DNA of 64,000 nucleotides, taken from NCBI RefSeq assembly GCF_000332195.1, contig NZ_KB235922.1:3073322-3137321 (forward strand). The letters run 5' to 3'. The notes under the pieces were generated by a model. It ran no database searches, had not been told where the DNA came from, and worked only from the letters and a program-made list of their open reading frames with translations. Made by a program: the position numbers and the translations under genes. Position 1 is the stretch's first letter, and the number at the start of each line of letters is the position of its first letter. Source of the DNA: Pleurocapsa sp. PCC 7319 (lineage in GTDB: Bacteria; Cyanobacteriota; Cyanobacteriia; Cyanobacteriales; Xenococcaceae). Below are positions 9,108 to 18,078 of this stretch, piece by piece.

Positions 9108-11828
9108 CTACAACCAATTGCCAACTAGAACAAAAGCCGACCAATAGTAAGGATGTTGGTGTCTAGGATCTTCCAATAATTTTAATTGTGCTTGACGTAG
9201 TGCTGCTGATTTACTGATTCCTGGAATCTTTAAAGCTTTATAAAATTGAGTGACTAATTCGGCGGTAGAATCATCTTGTACCGACCATAATGTAGCTACC
9301 GTACTCCTCGCGCCAGAGCGTACAGCGACTCCTGCTAAACCTAGTGCCGCTTGATTATCTCCAGCAGCGGTTTGACAAGCACTCAGAATGAGGAGTTCTA
9401 TGGGATTATTTTCTGTGAAATTTCTTTCTTGGAGTAATTCGTCTAAGTCTTTAACACGAATACGATTGTTCCAAGTAAGTAAGAAAGTATTTTCGGCGCG
9501 AGAAGAAAACTGCCCGTGGGTTGCTAAATGCACTATAGGATAAGGTGAAGTTGCAATTTGCATTTGTAAGCGATCGCGAGTAAAGTCTCCATCTAACAAT
9601 ATTTCTGAGGGAACTAAAGTACCAATTTCTTTGACTTCTGTGTTGACATTGGGTAATGGGTCAAAACCCTGACGGGATTTAGTTAAGCCGGCGGAAATAG
9701 TTTCTAAGCTATCAGAGCTTAAAGAACGAGATGCTAATAGTTGTAAGCCAGGAGTTAGGGCTAAATTATAATCTTTTTCAATTAGATATTGTTCGCCATC
9801 GTGAAGTGAAGCTACAGGAATTCCTCGCATGATCCCGTCTAAGATAAATACTAAGTTCTTGGTTCCATTTTGTTCTAGTTCGCTTTCTAGGGGACGAATT
9901 AACCAATCGTAGAAAGTTTGATGAGGTTTTAATGGAGCGTTAGAAGATAGAACGGGGAGGAGGTTCGCATTCAGCTCTGTAAAGACGCTCTCAATTTCTC
10001 GAAGACCACTATCGGTTTCATAATACTTTAGGTCTTTTCCTGGTTGAGATAAGATAACAGCAAAACGATCTTCAAAAATAATCGAGTAAATAACTGCCGC
10101 TTTGCCGTCTACATCCTCTATTGTTTGAGGTTTAGCATCTAAACAAGCTTCTCGAAAAAAGTTATTCAATTCTGCTAACTGCAAAGCTTCAATCGTATCG
10201 CGGGCTTGTCTGAGATTTTTTTGACTAGGATTATTATTGTTTAACAGTAACGCTGCTCGTTCGCGATATACTGGCTCCAGGCGATCGCGAAAAGCAAACT
10301 GTATTTCAGGATTAATCGCAACTAAATTCTGTCTTAAGGATTGTAAGATAGCAAAAGTAGTATTGTAAGCTTGCAAAGCTTTTTCTGGCTGATTTTGAAG
10401 TTGATAGAGTCTACCTAGCTGCCAATGCCATAGATACTCTGTTTCTGGTGCTGTAGTGCTATCCATAGTCAACAAAGCCTTATTGGTTGACTCTAGTGCT
10501 GGGGTAAATCTTCCTGTTTGTTGATAGATTGCGCCCAAATAGCCTAGAGTATGAGCTTGTGCTTGTTTATCTTGTAATTGATTAGCTTGTTGCTGAGCAA
10601 TGTTAATTTCTGATTCAATTTCTCCCCAAGATATATTTAAATTATTTTTGGTTGATGCTGGGCATTGTTGAGCAATAGGAGAAGAAAATTGAATTGTATT
10701 CGGCTGAAGACAGATTAGACTTTGAACTAAATTAAGGCGATCAAAAATGCTGGTGCGTGTAACAGGTAACTGAGCTAGATTGGTTTTTATCTGAGTAATA
10801 AGCTCGGAAATTGATGATTGCCCTTGTAGGTCAATCACTTCTCTGTCTTGATTTTGATTTTGTACAGCCAAACTAAGCAAATTCAGTTGAGCTTTAATTT
10901 TTGTGGCTTGATCGGGGGATAAAGCTGCTTGTTGATAACAGTCTGCTGCCTGGGCATAGTAGGCGTTTTTGGTTCCTAAATTACTCTCGGCTATACATTG
11001 AGACGAGGATAAATTTACTGTCTGAATGCTTGGAGATTGGCTATCTCGATTACCTAAAGCACGGAGCGTATTTCCTAGACTCAGTAAAACTGCACTTTGT
11101 TGATGCTCGGTTTTTAATTTATCAGCTGCTTCCCTAGCTTGTTTTAAAACTTCTTCTGAGCGTTCTAAGTTTCCTGTCTCCCGCAGAGTATTACCCAAAC
11201 TTAGTAATCTAGACGCCTTTTGTTCAGAAATAGGTTGATTAGCAAGTTGCTCTCGAACTGACTTTAAGATTTTACTAGCGCGATTATAAGATCCTAAATC
11301 TTGTAGAGCCTGAGCCTGATTTAAATGATTTTGAATTATGGCACTATGATTATCTGATTCCCGATAAATTTCTGCTGCTTGCTGCCAAGTCTCAAAAGCT
11401 TTTTTAGATTTTCCCTGCGATCGCTCTATACTTCCTCTGATATCTAAACTATTAGCGAAAATACGTTGTTGAGTTTCTGTCTGAGATTGAGTTTCTAGTA
11501 ATTCTAAACTAGAGGCGATCGCATCTTGTGCTGCGGTTAAATCTCCTAATTTTTGTTGCGTCAAAGCCAGATTACTTAACGCCATAGCTTGGTTCAGAAT
11601 ATCTTCCCGTTGCTGATAATCGCTAACTGCTTGTTGCCAGACTCGAATTGCCTCTACATATTGCTCGTTTTGATAGAGTTGTTGAGCTTGTTTAATTAAT
11701 TGCTCAGAATCTTGATTCTTTTGAATTGTAGAAACAGAAGACGCGGCAACAACTTTAGTTTGAGTTACAGGTATTGCTAAAACCAAAACGAAGAAAGTAA
11801 TTAAGTACTTATCTAAAATTGAATTCAT
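9108..11828 (-). CDS. TPR and CHAT-domain caspase-like protein, exported
   Basis: 906 residues from the preferred start. A signal peptide (MNSILDKYLITFFVLVLAI, cleavage near VVAAS) is followed by about 500 residues of TPR-like helical repeats (AEAIRVWQQA-type units) and a C-terminal CHAT domain. The CHAT domain has the HLATHG histidine (about 771) and the LSACQTA cysteine (about 818), the expected caspase-like dyad, and ends HPYYWSAFVLVGNWL. The frame continues to an ATG at 11882 with an apparent GGGGAG site. That stretch is part of the tandem CCTGAA promoter module (11870-11925) and would put the signal peptide 18 residues in, so 11828 is favoured. In cyanobacteria such proteins commonly neighbour TPS genes. 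Periplasmic peptidase or scaffold role is inferred. Confidence 0.88.
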   Translation of the reverse strand: MNSILDKYLITFFVLVLAIPVTQTKVVAASSVSTIQKNQDSEQLIKQAQQLYQNEQYVEAIRVWQQAVSDYQQREDILNQAMALSNLALTQQKLGDLTAAQDAIASSLELLETQSQTETQQRIFANSLDIRGSIERSQGKSKKAFETWQQAAEIYRESDNHSAIIQNHLNQAQALQDLGSYNRASKILKSVREQLANQPISEQKASRLLSLGNTLRETGNLERSEEVLKQAREAADKLKTEHQQSAVLLSLGNTLRALGNRDSQSPSIQTVNLSSSQCIAESNLGTKNAYYAQAADCYQQAALSPDQATKIKAQLNLLSLAVQNQNQDREVIDLQGQSSISELITQIKTNLAQLPVTRTSIFDRLNLVQSLICLQPNTIQFSSPIAQQCPASTKNNLNISWGEIESEINIAQQQANQLQDKQAQAHTLGYLGAIYQQTGRFTPALESTNKALLTMDSTTAPETEYLWHWQLGRLYQLQNQPEKALQAYNTTFAILQSLRQNLVAINPEIQFAFRDRLEPVYRERAALLLNNNNPSQKNLRQARDTIEALQLAELNNFFREACLDAKPQTIEDVDGKAAVIYSIIFEDRFAVILSQPGKDLKYYETDSGLREIESVFTELNANLLPVLSSNAPLKPHQTFYDWLIRPLESELEQNGTKNLVFILDGIMRGIPVASLHDGEQYLIEKDYNLALTPGLQLLASRSLSSDSLETISAGLTKSRQGFDPLPNVNTEVKEIGTLVPSEILLDGDFTRDRLQMQIATSPYPIVHLATHGQFSSRAENTFLLTWNNRIRVKDLDELLQERNFTENNPIELLILSACQTAAGDNQAALGLAGVAVRSGARSTVATLWSVQDDSTAELVTQFYKALKIPGISKSAALRQAQLKLLEDPRHQHPYYWSAFVLVGNWL

Positions 11829-11869
11829 AACTATATTTTTTTTGTTCCCGAAAACTACAGTGTTAGATA

Positions 11870-11925
11870 CCTGAAAAAACATCTGAATTTCTCCCCTGTT
11901 ACTTCCTCAAGATGAATCGGATAAT
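11870..11925 (+). promoter_or_regulatory. Tandem CCTGAA promoter module, copy 1
   Basis: Two sites, CCTGAA at 11870 and TCTGAA twelve bases later, run into TTTCTCCCC. Then come a -35-like TGTTAC (11897-11902), a 17-base spacer and GATAAT (11920-11925). The same geometry is present at 31568, 32991 and 37475. It faces the small + strand frame at 11987; the CHAT gene lies behind it on the other strand and could share the site. Confidence 0.5.
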
Positions 11926-11986
11926 ACGAGCAAATGAACTTTAAATATTATTTATCAAAAAGCTTTCAAAAGGGAAGTTAAGGAAA

Positions 11987-12214
11987 ATGAGAATTAGCTG
12001 GACAAGACAAGTAACTAAAACATTATCAACTAAAATATTATTCTGGCTCACATTCCAAATTTTACTCAATTCTGTAGGAATAAATACAGCGGTTTTCAGT
12101 TGGGTCAAGTCTAGTAGCAACATAGTGCAAACCCACGAAGAATATTGTCCCACGAATTCTGAGCAAAGTCAGAAGAACTATCTTCAACAAAAGCTTAATG
12201 AGTTCTTGAACTAA
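11987..12214 (+). CDS. Small putative exported protein, unknown
   Basis: 75 residues with a basic start (MRISWTRQVTK) and a hydrophobic stretch around ILFWLTFQILLNSVGI, compatible with a signal peptide or single membrane anchor, then a polar Gln/Asn-rich tail. AAGGA lies three bases before the ATG (11980-11984), AGGGAAG slightly upstream, and a promoter module ends about 60 bases upstream. No family recognised. An antisense frame of 70 residues overlaps but lacks these signals. Confidence 0.45.
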   Translation: MRISWTRQVTKTLSTKILFWLTFQILLNSVGINTAVFSWVKSSSNIVQTHEEYCPTNSEQSQKNYLQQKLNEFLN

Positions 12215-12451
12215 CGGATTCAATAACTCCGCCCTGCCCTAACGGGACGAGAACGGAGAATGTCAGACCCAGTTGACTTGAAACGTTGAATAGACCCATA
12301 GCCTAACTATCTAACAGACTTCCGAATATCTCCCTAGTTCGGATTATCTCTAAAATTCCTGGGTGGAATTTCATCTCAAAGGTGGACATGGTTAGTTGGG
12401 TGGTCGAAGGGACGTACTAAAAGTACAAACACTTATATAGGATTATCTCTT
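12215..12451 (+). other. Structured non-coding stretch before an iscB-like remnant
   Basis: No protein frame. Several short hairpins are visible, for example GTACTAAAAGTAC near 12411 and ATTCCTGGGTGGAAT near 12355, and the stretch runs directly to the ATG of the 49-codon remnant that begins like an IscB/RRXRR protein. In IscB elements the guide omega-RNA is encoded immediately upstream of the gene, so this could be a relic omega-RNA. The assignment rests on position and hairpins only. Confidence 0.25.
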
Positions 12452-12601
12452 ATGCAACGAGTACCAGTTATAGACAATGATAGGTTTCTGGGACGGAAGC
12501 CACAGCAGGATTTAAGGGTACATTATGAAGACAAATTAAAGGGAAAAAGTCACTTCATCGAACTGATTTTACCTGAACAGTATTGCCCTAGAAAAAACTA
12601 A
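12452..12601 (+). pseudogene. Possible IscB (RRXRR) remnant with internal deletion
   Basis: A 49-residue frame starting MQRVPVID, the way many cyanobacterial RRXRR/IscB proteins start, but passing straight into a short C-terminal-like tail (DRFLGRKPQQDLRVHYEDK to EQYCPRKN). The PLMP, RuvC, bridge-helix and HNH parts are all absent. It overlaps the end of the convergent yoeB gene by four bases. It may instead be an unrelated small gene; eight matching residues are weak evidence. Confidence 0.3.
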
Positions 12602-12867
12602 TAATGATATCTAGCTTGCAAAAATTCGATAAAGCGATCTGTTACTCGATAAACTAGCCTATGCTCTTGGGTAATTCTTCTTGACCAAACTCCACTAGCT
12701 ATATGTTTTAGGGGTTCGGGCTTACCTAATCCTTTAAATGGATCTTCTGTTGCCGATTCAATCAAATCCAAAATCTTCTCGGCTTTAGATTTATCTTTTC
12801 TAAACCACCATCTAAGATCTTCGCGAAAAGCCTTGTTGAATATGATTTTTCTACTTTTGGCAATCAT
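12598..12867 (-). CDS. yoeB: YoeB-type toxin (Txe/YoeB mRNA interferase)
   Basis: 89-residue ribosome-dependent endoribonuclease toxin of the RelE fold. Family features seen are AFREDLRWWFRKDKSKAEKI, the PFKGLGKPEPLKH segment, WSRRITQEHRLVYRV with the catalytic Glu/His/Arg region, and a C-terminal ARYHY ending in the conserved His-Tyr. It starts 17 bases inside the end of the antitoxin gene, the usual order and overlap for yefM-yoeB. The pair sits next to a truncated tpsA copy and probably arrived with, or stabilises, this unstable region. Confidence 0.93.
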   Translation of the reverse strand: MIAKSRKIIFNKAFREDLRWWFRKDKSKAEKILDLIESATEDPFKGLGKPEPLKHIASGVWSRRITQEHRLVYRVTDRFIEFLQARYHY

Positions 12868-13147
12868 CTATTAACTTGGCAAGACTTTCATCAGGTAGAT
12901 TGTGATCGCTTTGAGCATCCCTAGCAATTGACTCTTCTAATGCAGCAAACAAACGTTGAGCATTTTTAGGCGATCGCAGTAAATGCAAACTCTCAGTTAG
13001 TGCTATTAATTCCTCAGCAGGTAAAATAGCAATATCTTTATGTCCTCTTCTAGTGACCAGCGCGACCGCGTTTTCTTGTTCAATACGATCCAACAAGGAT
13101 GCTAGATTTTGCCTAGCATCTGTATACGAAGTAGATATCGGAAACAT
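12851..13147 (-). CDS. yefM: YefM/Phd-type antitoxin
   Basis: 98-residue antitoxin that binds YoeB through its C-terminal half and represses its own operon through its N-terminal Phd/YefM DNA-binding domain (SYTDARQNLASLLDRIE, ALVTRRGHKDIAILPAEE). First gene of the two-gene operon. Upstream lie two TGTACA half-palindromes, the core recognised by YefM in the Escherichia coli system. The C-terminal tail (DESLAKLIDDCQK) is acidic and probably disordered when free. Confidence 0.93.
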   Translation of the reverse strand: MFPISTSYTDARQNLASLLDRIEQENAVALVTRRGHKDIAILPAEELIALTESLHLLRSPKNAQRLFAALEESIARDAQSDHNLPDESLAKLIDDCQK

Positions 13148-13158
13148 CTTGGTCTATC

Positions 13159-13177
13159 TGTACATATTACCTGTACA
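13159..13177. promoter_or_regulatory. YefM operator, paired TGTACA motifs
   Basis: TGTACA at 13159-13164 and 13172-13177, 13 bases centre to centre, 12-30 bases before the antitoxin start. In E. coli the yefM-yoeB operator is built of palindromes with this same hexamer core. A TAATAT between the two copies (minus strand) could be the -10, so binding would cover the promoter. Confidence 0.7.
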
Positions 13178-13234
13178 TTGTATCATCATTTCCCTCCTAT
13201 CTCCTACTTTCTCTGGCGTTGCTCAATAATCGGT

Positions 13235-13457
13235 GATGTTTTATTAAAAAAGGCTTCGCTGCCGTTGGGGACAGAAAACTCCTCAAAACTAGAAATAAAT
13301 TGCCTCCAGCTCGATCGCCTTCGTCGATTCTGATGCCATTATCAATCGGAGTTACAGTAGTATTAGTCGTGCGATCAGGACTGATTTGTGCTTGAACAGG
13401 GGCGATAAACACACTACCCAGAAAAAACCCTAGGAGTATTGAAGAGCAAGGTTTCAT
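13235..13457 (-). pseudogene. tpsA N-terminal fragment
   Basis: Starts with an intact tpsA leader and signal peptide (MKPCSSILLGFFLG, PVQAQISPD) and the TPS domain up to GGNLF. A base is lost in the CATAG that normally encodes the following HSF, shifting the frame. Homology continues to the codons for GSEAFF and stops near 13235, where unrelated sequence carrying the toxin-antitoxin module begins. It is the most distal unit of the minus-strand tpsA array. Confidence 0.85.
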
Positions 13458-13518
13458 TATAGATACTTCTGATGGTCAATTTGGTTTTGATTATACAGAT
13501 TAAATCAGTACTATTGGC
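13458..13518 (-). promoter_or_regulatory. tpsA leader (fragment copy)
   Basis: Same leader as the other tpsA genes, with the minus-strand TATAAT at 13490-13495. It occupies the whole gap between the stop of tpsA copy 2 and the start of the N-terminal fragment. Confidence 0.55.
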
Positions 13519-16500
13519 TCAACGCCGACATATTTTGTCATTTTTAGGTTGTGGGGAAGCACCATTCACATCAGTCTTCTGAGCCACTAACTCCACCTTA
13601 CCGCGATCGTTGATTATCCATCCCTGAGCCTCAATAATCTCTTTTTCTTCCTCTATTTCTCTATCTGCCCCTGCTTCCTTCACTGTCTCGACTTTCTCTG
13701 ATTCTTCCCTAGTCGCAGGTGCTACCAAATCTACGTCACTAATCTCCCCATCCCTGACTTGACTTGGATTTGGCGCTACACCACCTTTTCCTGTGACAAT
13801 AAATTCACTTCCTTTTCCTTGCTGACAGAGATTTTGCGCTACTAATCCCACCACATCGATTAATGACATCGGCAACTCTTCCAATGCTTCGACGGGATTA
13901 ACATCTAGTTGATTAATGGCGATCGTTCCATCTAAGCCAAATTCTGAACTAGCATCTATGTCATTTGTTTCATTAGCAGGTAGCGAACTTCTTTCTTCGA
14001 TTCCAAAAATTGAATTAGTAGAAATATTAATGTTGCCCCCCGTTCCTTGTGCCGCATTAGCAATAATATCATTGTTTTGGTTGGGGAAAGCAACCACAAA
14101 ACCAGCATCAATATCAATATTACCGCCATTAGCACTATTATTAAGAGCTTCTGCTGATATCAAACTGTTATCCAGTAGAACAATATTATCGGCGCGGAGA
14201 TTGATGTTGCCACTATTCTCAGTTTCACCTTGACCTGAGGTACTAGCAGAAACTCGTCCATTAGCCAAAATTAAATTGGTAGTAGAGATGGTAATACCTC
14301 CGGCATCTCCTTCTGCACCTGAAACTACCTGACTAGTAGCACCACTAGAAAAACCTTGTGAACTTTCACCAGTCAAAATAATGTTTCCTGTAGCGGTAAT
14401 ACCTACCGAACCTGCATCCCCTTGACCAAAAGTACTAGCAGAAATTTCTCCCCCATTAGTTAGAGTCAGGTTATTAGTAGAGATGGTGACACCTCCGGCA
14501 TTTCCTTGTGCATTTGAACCAACCAGACTAATAGCACCACTAGGAAAACCACCTAAATCTTCACCATCAATAGTTATATCTTCTGTTGCGGTAAGATCTA
14601 CCGAACCTGCATCCCCTTGACCAAAAGTACTAGCATCAACTCGTCCCCCATTGGTTAGAGTCAGGTTATTAGTAGAGATGGTGACACCTCCGGCATTTCC
14701 TTGTGCATTTGAACCAACCAGACTAATAGCACCACTAGGAAAACCACCTAAATCTTCACCATCAAAAGTAATGTCTCCTGTAGCGGTAATATTGACAGTT
14801 CCGGCATCCCCTCGACCTCCTGTACTAGCATCAACTCGTCCCCCATTGGTCAGAGTCAGATTAGTAGTACTAATGGTCACACCTCCGGCATTTCCTTGTG
14901 CATTTGAACCAACCAGACTAGTAGCACCACTAGGAATACCTTCTGAATCTTCACCATCAAAAGTGATATCTCCTGTGGCAGTAAGATCGACAGTTCCGGC
15001 ATTCCCTTGACCAAAAGTACTAGCAGAGACTTGTCCTCCATTAGTCACAGTCAGGCTAGCAGTATCGATAGTCACCCCTTCTGAATTTCCTTCTGCACCT
15101 GAATTAACCTGACTAAAAGCACCACTACTATCAGAGCCATCTAAAGTTTCACCATCAAAAATTATGTCTTCTGTTGCGGTAAGATCTACCGAACCTGCAT
15201 CCCCTCGACCTCCTGTACTAGCAGAAATCCTTCCCCCATTGGTTAGAGTCAGATTAGTAGTAGAGATAGTCACACCTCCGGCATTTCCTACTGCACCTGA
15301 ATTAACCAGACTAGTAGCACCACTAGGAAAACCACCTAAATCTTCACCATCAATAATTATGTCTCCTGTAGCGGTAATATTGACAGTTCCGGCATCCCCT
15401 CGACCCAAAGTACCAGCATCAACTCGTCCTCCCTTGGTTAGAGTCAGGTTATTAGTAGAGATAGTCACACCTCCTGCATTTCCTTCTGCACCTGGATTAA
15501 CCAGACTAGTAGCACCACTCTGGAAACCTTGTGAATTTTCACCATCAAAAGTTATGTCTCCAGTAGCCGTAATATCGACCGAACCGGCATTTCCTTGTCC
15601 AAAAGTACTAGCATCGACATCCCCTCCTGCCCTCAGAGTCAGATTAGTAGTAGAGATAGTCACACCTCCGGCATTTCCTTCTGTATTTGAACCAACCTGA
15701 CTAAAAGCACCACTACTATCAGAGCCATCTAAAGTTTCACCATCAAAAGTTATGTCTCCAGTAGCGGTAATATCGACCGAACCGGCATTTCCTCGACCTT
15801 CTGTACCAGCATTAACTCTTCCCCCTGCCCTTAGAGTCAGATTATTGGTGGAGATAGTCACCCCCCCTGCATCTCCTTGGGCATCTGAACCAACCAGACT
15901 AAAAGCACCACTAGGAATACCTTCTGAATCTTCACCAGCAAAAATAATGTTTCCTGTGGCAGTAATATCGACAGTTCCGGCATTCCCTTGACCAAAAGTA
16001 CTAGCAGAGACTTGTCCTCCATTAGTCACAGTCAGGCTAGCAGTATCGATAGTCACCCCTTCTGAATTTCCTTCTGCACCTGAATTAACCTGACTAAAAG
16101 CACCACTACTATCAGAGCCATCTAAAGTTTCACCATCAAAAATTATGTCTCCAGTAGCGGTAAGATCAATCGAACCAGCATCCCCTTGACCAAAAGTACT
16201 AGCAGAAATTCCTCCCCCATTAGTTAGAGTCAGATTATTGGTGGAGATAGTCACCCCCCCTGCATTTCCTTCTGCATCTGAAGCAACCTGACTAAAAGCA
16301 CCACTCTGGAAACCTTGTGAATCTTCACCAGCAAAAATAATGTTTCCTGTGGCAGTAATATCGACAGTTCCGGCATTCCCTCGACCTCCTGTACTAGCAA
16401 AAACCCTTCCCCCATTGGTTAGAGTCAGGTTATTAGTCGAGATAGTCACACCTCCTGCATTTCCTTCTGCACCTGGATTAACCTGACTAAAAGCACCACT

Positions 16501-18024
16501 ACTATCAGAGCCATCTAAAGTTTCACCATCAAAAGTAATGTCTCCAGTAGCGGTAAGATCAATCGAACCAGCATCCCCTTGACCAAAAGTACTAGCAGAA
16601 ATTCCTCCCCCATTAGTTAGAGTCAGATTATTGGTGGAGATAGTCACCCCCCCTGCATTTCCTTCTGCATCTGAAGCAACCTGACTAAAAGCACCACTCT
16701 GGAAACCTTGTGAATCTTCACCAGCAAAAATAATGTTTCCTGTGGCAGTAATATCGACAGTTCCGGCATTCCCTCGACCTCCTGTACTAGCAAAAACTCT
16801 TCCCCCATTGGTTAGAGTCAGATTATTAGTCGAGATAGTCACCCCCCCTGCATTTCCTTCTGCATCTGAAGCAACCTGACTAGCAACACCACTAGGATTA
16901 CCATCTAAATCGTCACCATTAAAAGTTACATCTCCAGTAGCGGTAATATCCACCAAACCTCCATCCCCTTGACCAAAAGTACTAGCAGAAACTTGACCCC
17001 CACTCATTGCTTCAATTGAACCAGTATTAATCGCGATCCTGCCTGAATTACCCACTGCACCAGACTCAACTCGATTTGTAATACTACTGTCATTCAGAGT
17101 TATCTTTTCCGCAACATTAATAGTCACATCTCCTGCTTGTGCCTCGGTAGATGTAGATTCAGCTCTAATTCCTGCCCGAATCAAACTCCTACGGAATTCT
17201 CCTGCTGCTACATTTAAGTTACCAGCATTAACGGTAATACTTCCTCCTCCTGTTCCCCTGGCATCTACATCCGCAGCATTGCTCAAATTGACATTTGCTT
17301 TGGTTACTCCATCAGGAAAGCTTAAGCTACCATCTTCATTGATACCTACTGTTCCTGCGACTGATAAACCACCTAATTCTATATTTCCTCCTTTAGCAGT
17401 AACTTGACCTCCCTCAAAATCAATCTGACCGCCAATCAAAGCCAGATTATTTCCTGGGGCAACTTCTAAACCGATAACTTCTTCTGAACTATTTTCGACA
17501 ACTGAACGATTGACTATTTCTCCAGGATTATCTTCTAGACCCAATCCCAGAGGTGCATTGATGGTTAATAAAGGCGGATTCTCGGAATCGGTAGCACTAA
17601 ATTCAATTCCATCAGGAAATAAAATACTACTGGCAGTACTGCCTAAAAAAGAACCACCAATATTTAAAGACGCATTTTCCCCAAAGATAATTCCTGCTGG
17701 GTTAAGCAAAAATAAATTAGCAGTATCATTGGCTCGAATCAAACCATCAATGTTAGATATACTTCCCCCAGTGACGCGAGAAAAGATATTAGCAATATCA
17801 GCGGTGTTATTAAAGAAGGCTTCGCTGCCATTGGGTATGGAAAACTGCTCAAAACTATGAAATAAATTGCCTCCTGCTTGATCGCCATCGTCGATTCTGA
17901 TGCCATTATCAATCGGAGTTACAGTGGTATTGGTCGTGCGATCTGGACTGATTTGAGCTTGAACGGGGGCAATAAACACACTACCCAGAAAAAACCCTAA
18001 GAGTATTGAAGAGCAAGGTTTCAT
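13519..18024 (-). CDS. TpsA-type filamentous haemagglutinin exoprotein, copy 2 (longest)
   Basis: 1501 residues from the ATG at 18024, which matches the start of all the paralogues (MKPCSSILLGFFLG). The frame is open a further 16 codons into the leader, but that is read-through. Signal peptide to PVQA, TPS domain with NPAGIIFG, about 14 beta-helix repeats of 65 residues, then the conserved NLCQQGKGSEF block and the tail KNDKICRR. Compared with the 972-978-residue copies it has gained about eight repeat units, some nearly identical, so it seems to have grown by recent internal duplication. Same strand and spacing as the other array members. Export by the single TpsB is inferred. Confidence 0.9.
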   Translation of the reverse strand: MKPCSSILLGFFLGSVFIAPVQAQISPDRTTNTTVTPIDNGIRIDDGDQAGGNLFHSFEQFSIPNGSEAFFNNTADIANIFSRVTGGSISNIDGLIRANDTANLFLLNPAGIIFGENASLNIGGSFLGSTASSILFPDGIEFSATDSENPPLLTINAPLGLGLEDNPGEIVNRSVVENSSEEVIGLEVAPGNNLALIGGQIDFEGGQVTAKGGNIELGGLSVAGTVGINEDGSLSFPDGVTKANVNLSNAADVDARGTGGGSITVNAGNLNVAAGEFRRSLIRAGIRAESTSTEAQAGDVTINVAEKITLNDSSITNRVESGAVGNSGRIAINTGSIEAMSGGQVSASTFGQGDGGLVDITATGDVTFNGDDLDGNPSGVASQVASDAEGNAGGVTISTNNLTLTNGGRVFASTGGRGNAGTVDITATGNIIFAGEDSQGFQSGAFSQVASDAEGNAGGVTISTNNLTLTNGGGISASTFGQGDAGSIDLTATGDITFDGETLDGSDSSGAFSQVNPGAEGNAGGVTISTNNLTLTNGGRVFASTGGRGNAGTVDITATGNIIFAGEDSQGFQSGAFSQVASDAEGNAGGVTISTNNLTLTNGGGISASTFGQGDAGSIDLTATGDIIFDGETLDGSDSSGAFSQVNSGAEGNSEGVTIDTASLTVTNGGQVSASTFGQGNAGTVDITATGNIIFAGEDSEGIPSGAFSLVGSDAQGDAGGVTISTNNLTLRAGGRVNAGTEGRGNAGSVDITATGDITFDGETLDGSDSSGAFSQVGSNTEGNAGGVTISTTNLTLRAGGDVDASTFGQGNAGSVDITATGDITFDGENSQGFQSGATSLVNPGAEGNAGGVTISTNNLTLTKGGRVDAGTLGRGDAGTVNITATGDIIIDGEDLGGFPSGATSLVNSGAVGNAGGVTISTTNLTLTNGGRISASTGGRGDAGSVDLTATEDIIFDGETLDGSDSSGAFSQVNSGAEGNSEGVTIDTASLTVTNGGQVSASTFGQGNAGTVDLTATGDITFDGEDSEGIPSGATSLVGSNAQGNAGGVTISTTNLTLTNGGRVDASTGGRGDAGTVNITATGDITFDGEDLGGFPSGAISLVGSNAQGNAGGVTISTNNLTLTNGGRVDASTFGQGDAGSVDLTATEDITIDGEDLGGFPSGAISLVGSNAQGNAGGVTISTNNLTLTNGGEISASTFGQGDAGSVGITATGNIILTGESSQGFSSGATSQVVSGAEGDAGGITISTTNLILANGRVSASTSGQGETENSGNINLRADNIVLLDNSLISAEALNNSANGGNIDIDAGFVVAFPNQNNDIIANAAQGTGGNINISTNSIFGIEERSSLPANETNDIDASSEFGLDGTIAINQLDVNPVEALEELPMSLIDVVGLVAQNLCQQGKGSEFIVTGKGGVAPNPSQVRDGEISDVDLVAPATREESEKVETVKEAGADREIEEEKEIIEAQGWIINDRGKVELVAQKTDVNGASPQPKNDKICRR
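14470..16990. repeat. 195-198-bp tandem coding repeats of tpsA copy 2
   Basis: Units recur at 195-bp spacing (for example the segment at 14476 recurs at 14671), each encoding a 65-residue beta-helix turn set. A two-unit block of 393 bp is duplicated almost perfectly: the sequence at 16158 recurs at 16551. Similar repeats are present in every tpsA copy and are a substrate for recombination between and within genes. Confidence 0.9.
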
Positions 18025-18078
18025 TTTAAAGATACTTCTGATGGTCAATTTGGTTTTGATTATACAGCTCAAATCAGT
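18025..18078 (-). promoter_or_regulatory. tpsA copy 2 leader
   Basis: Conserved leader with the minus-strand TATAAT at 18059-18064, 35 bases before the ATG. Ends where the next upstream tpsA 3' fragment begins. Confidence 0.55.

Noticed and set aside
11829-11882. ATG at 11882 with a GGGGAG site as the CHAT gene start
   Set aside because: Both the site and the CAGATG are part of the CCTGAA promoter module seen at three other loci, and the signal peptide starts at the next Met.
14470-16990. Regular 195-bp repeats resembling a large CRISPR-like or satellite array
   Set aside because: The repeats are coding, in one long frame with beta-helix periodicity. No short identical repeats with unique 30-40-bp spacers occur anywhere in the window.
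17510-17860. Long Pro-rich frames antisense to the tpsA genes (also at 1091, 1865, 2447, 15164, 23670, 27242, 30240)
   Set aside because: They mirror the repetitive tpsA codons, recur in every copy at the same place, and have no ribosome sites.
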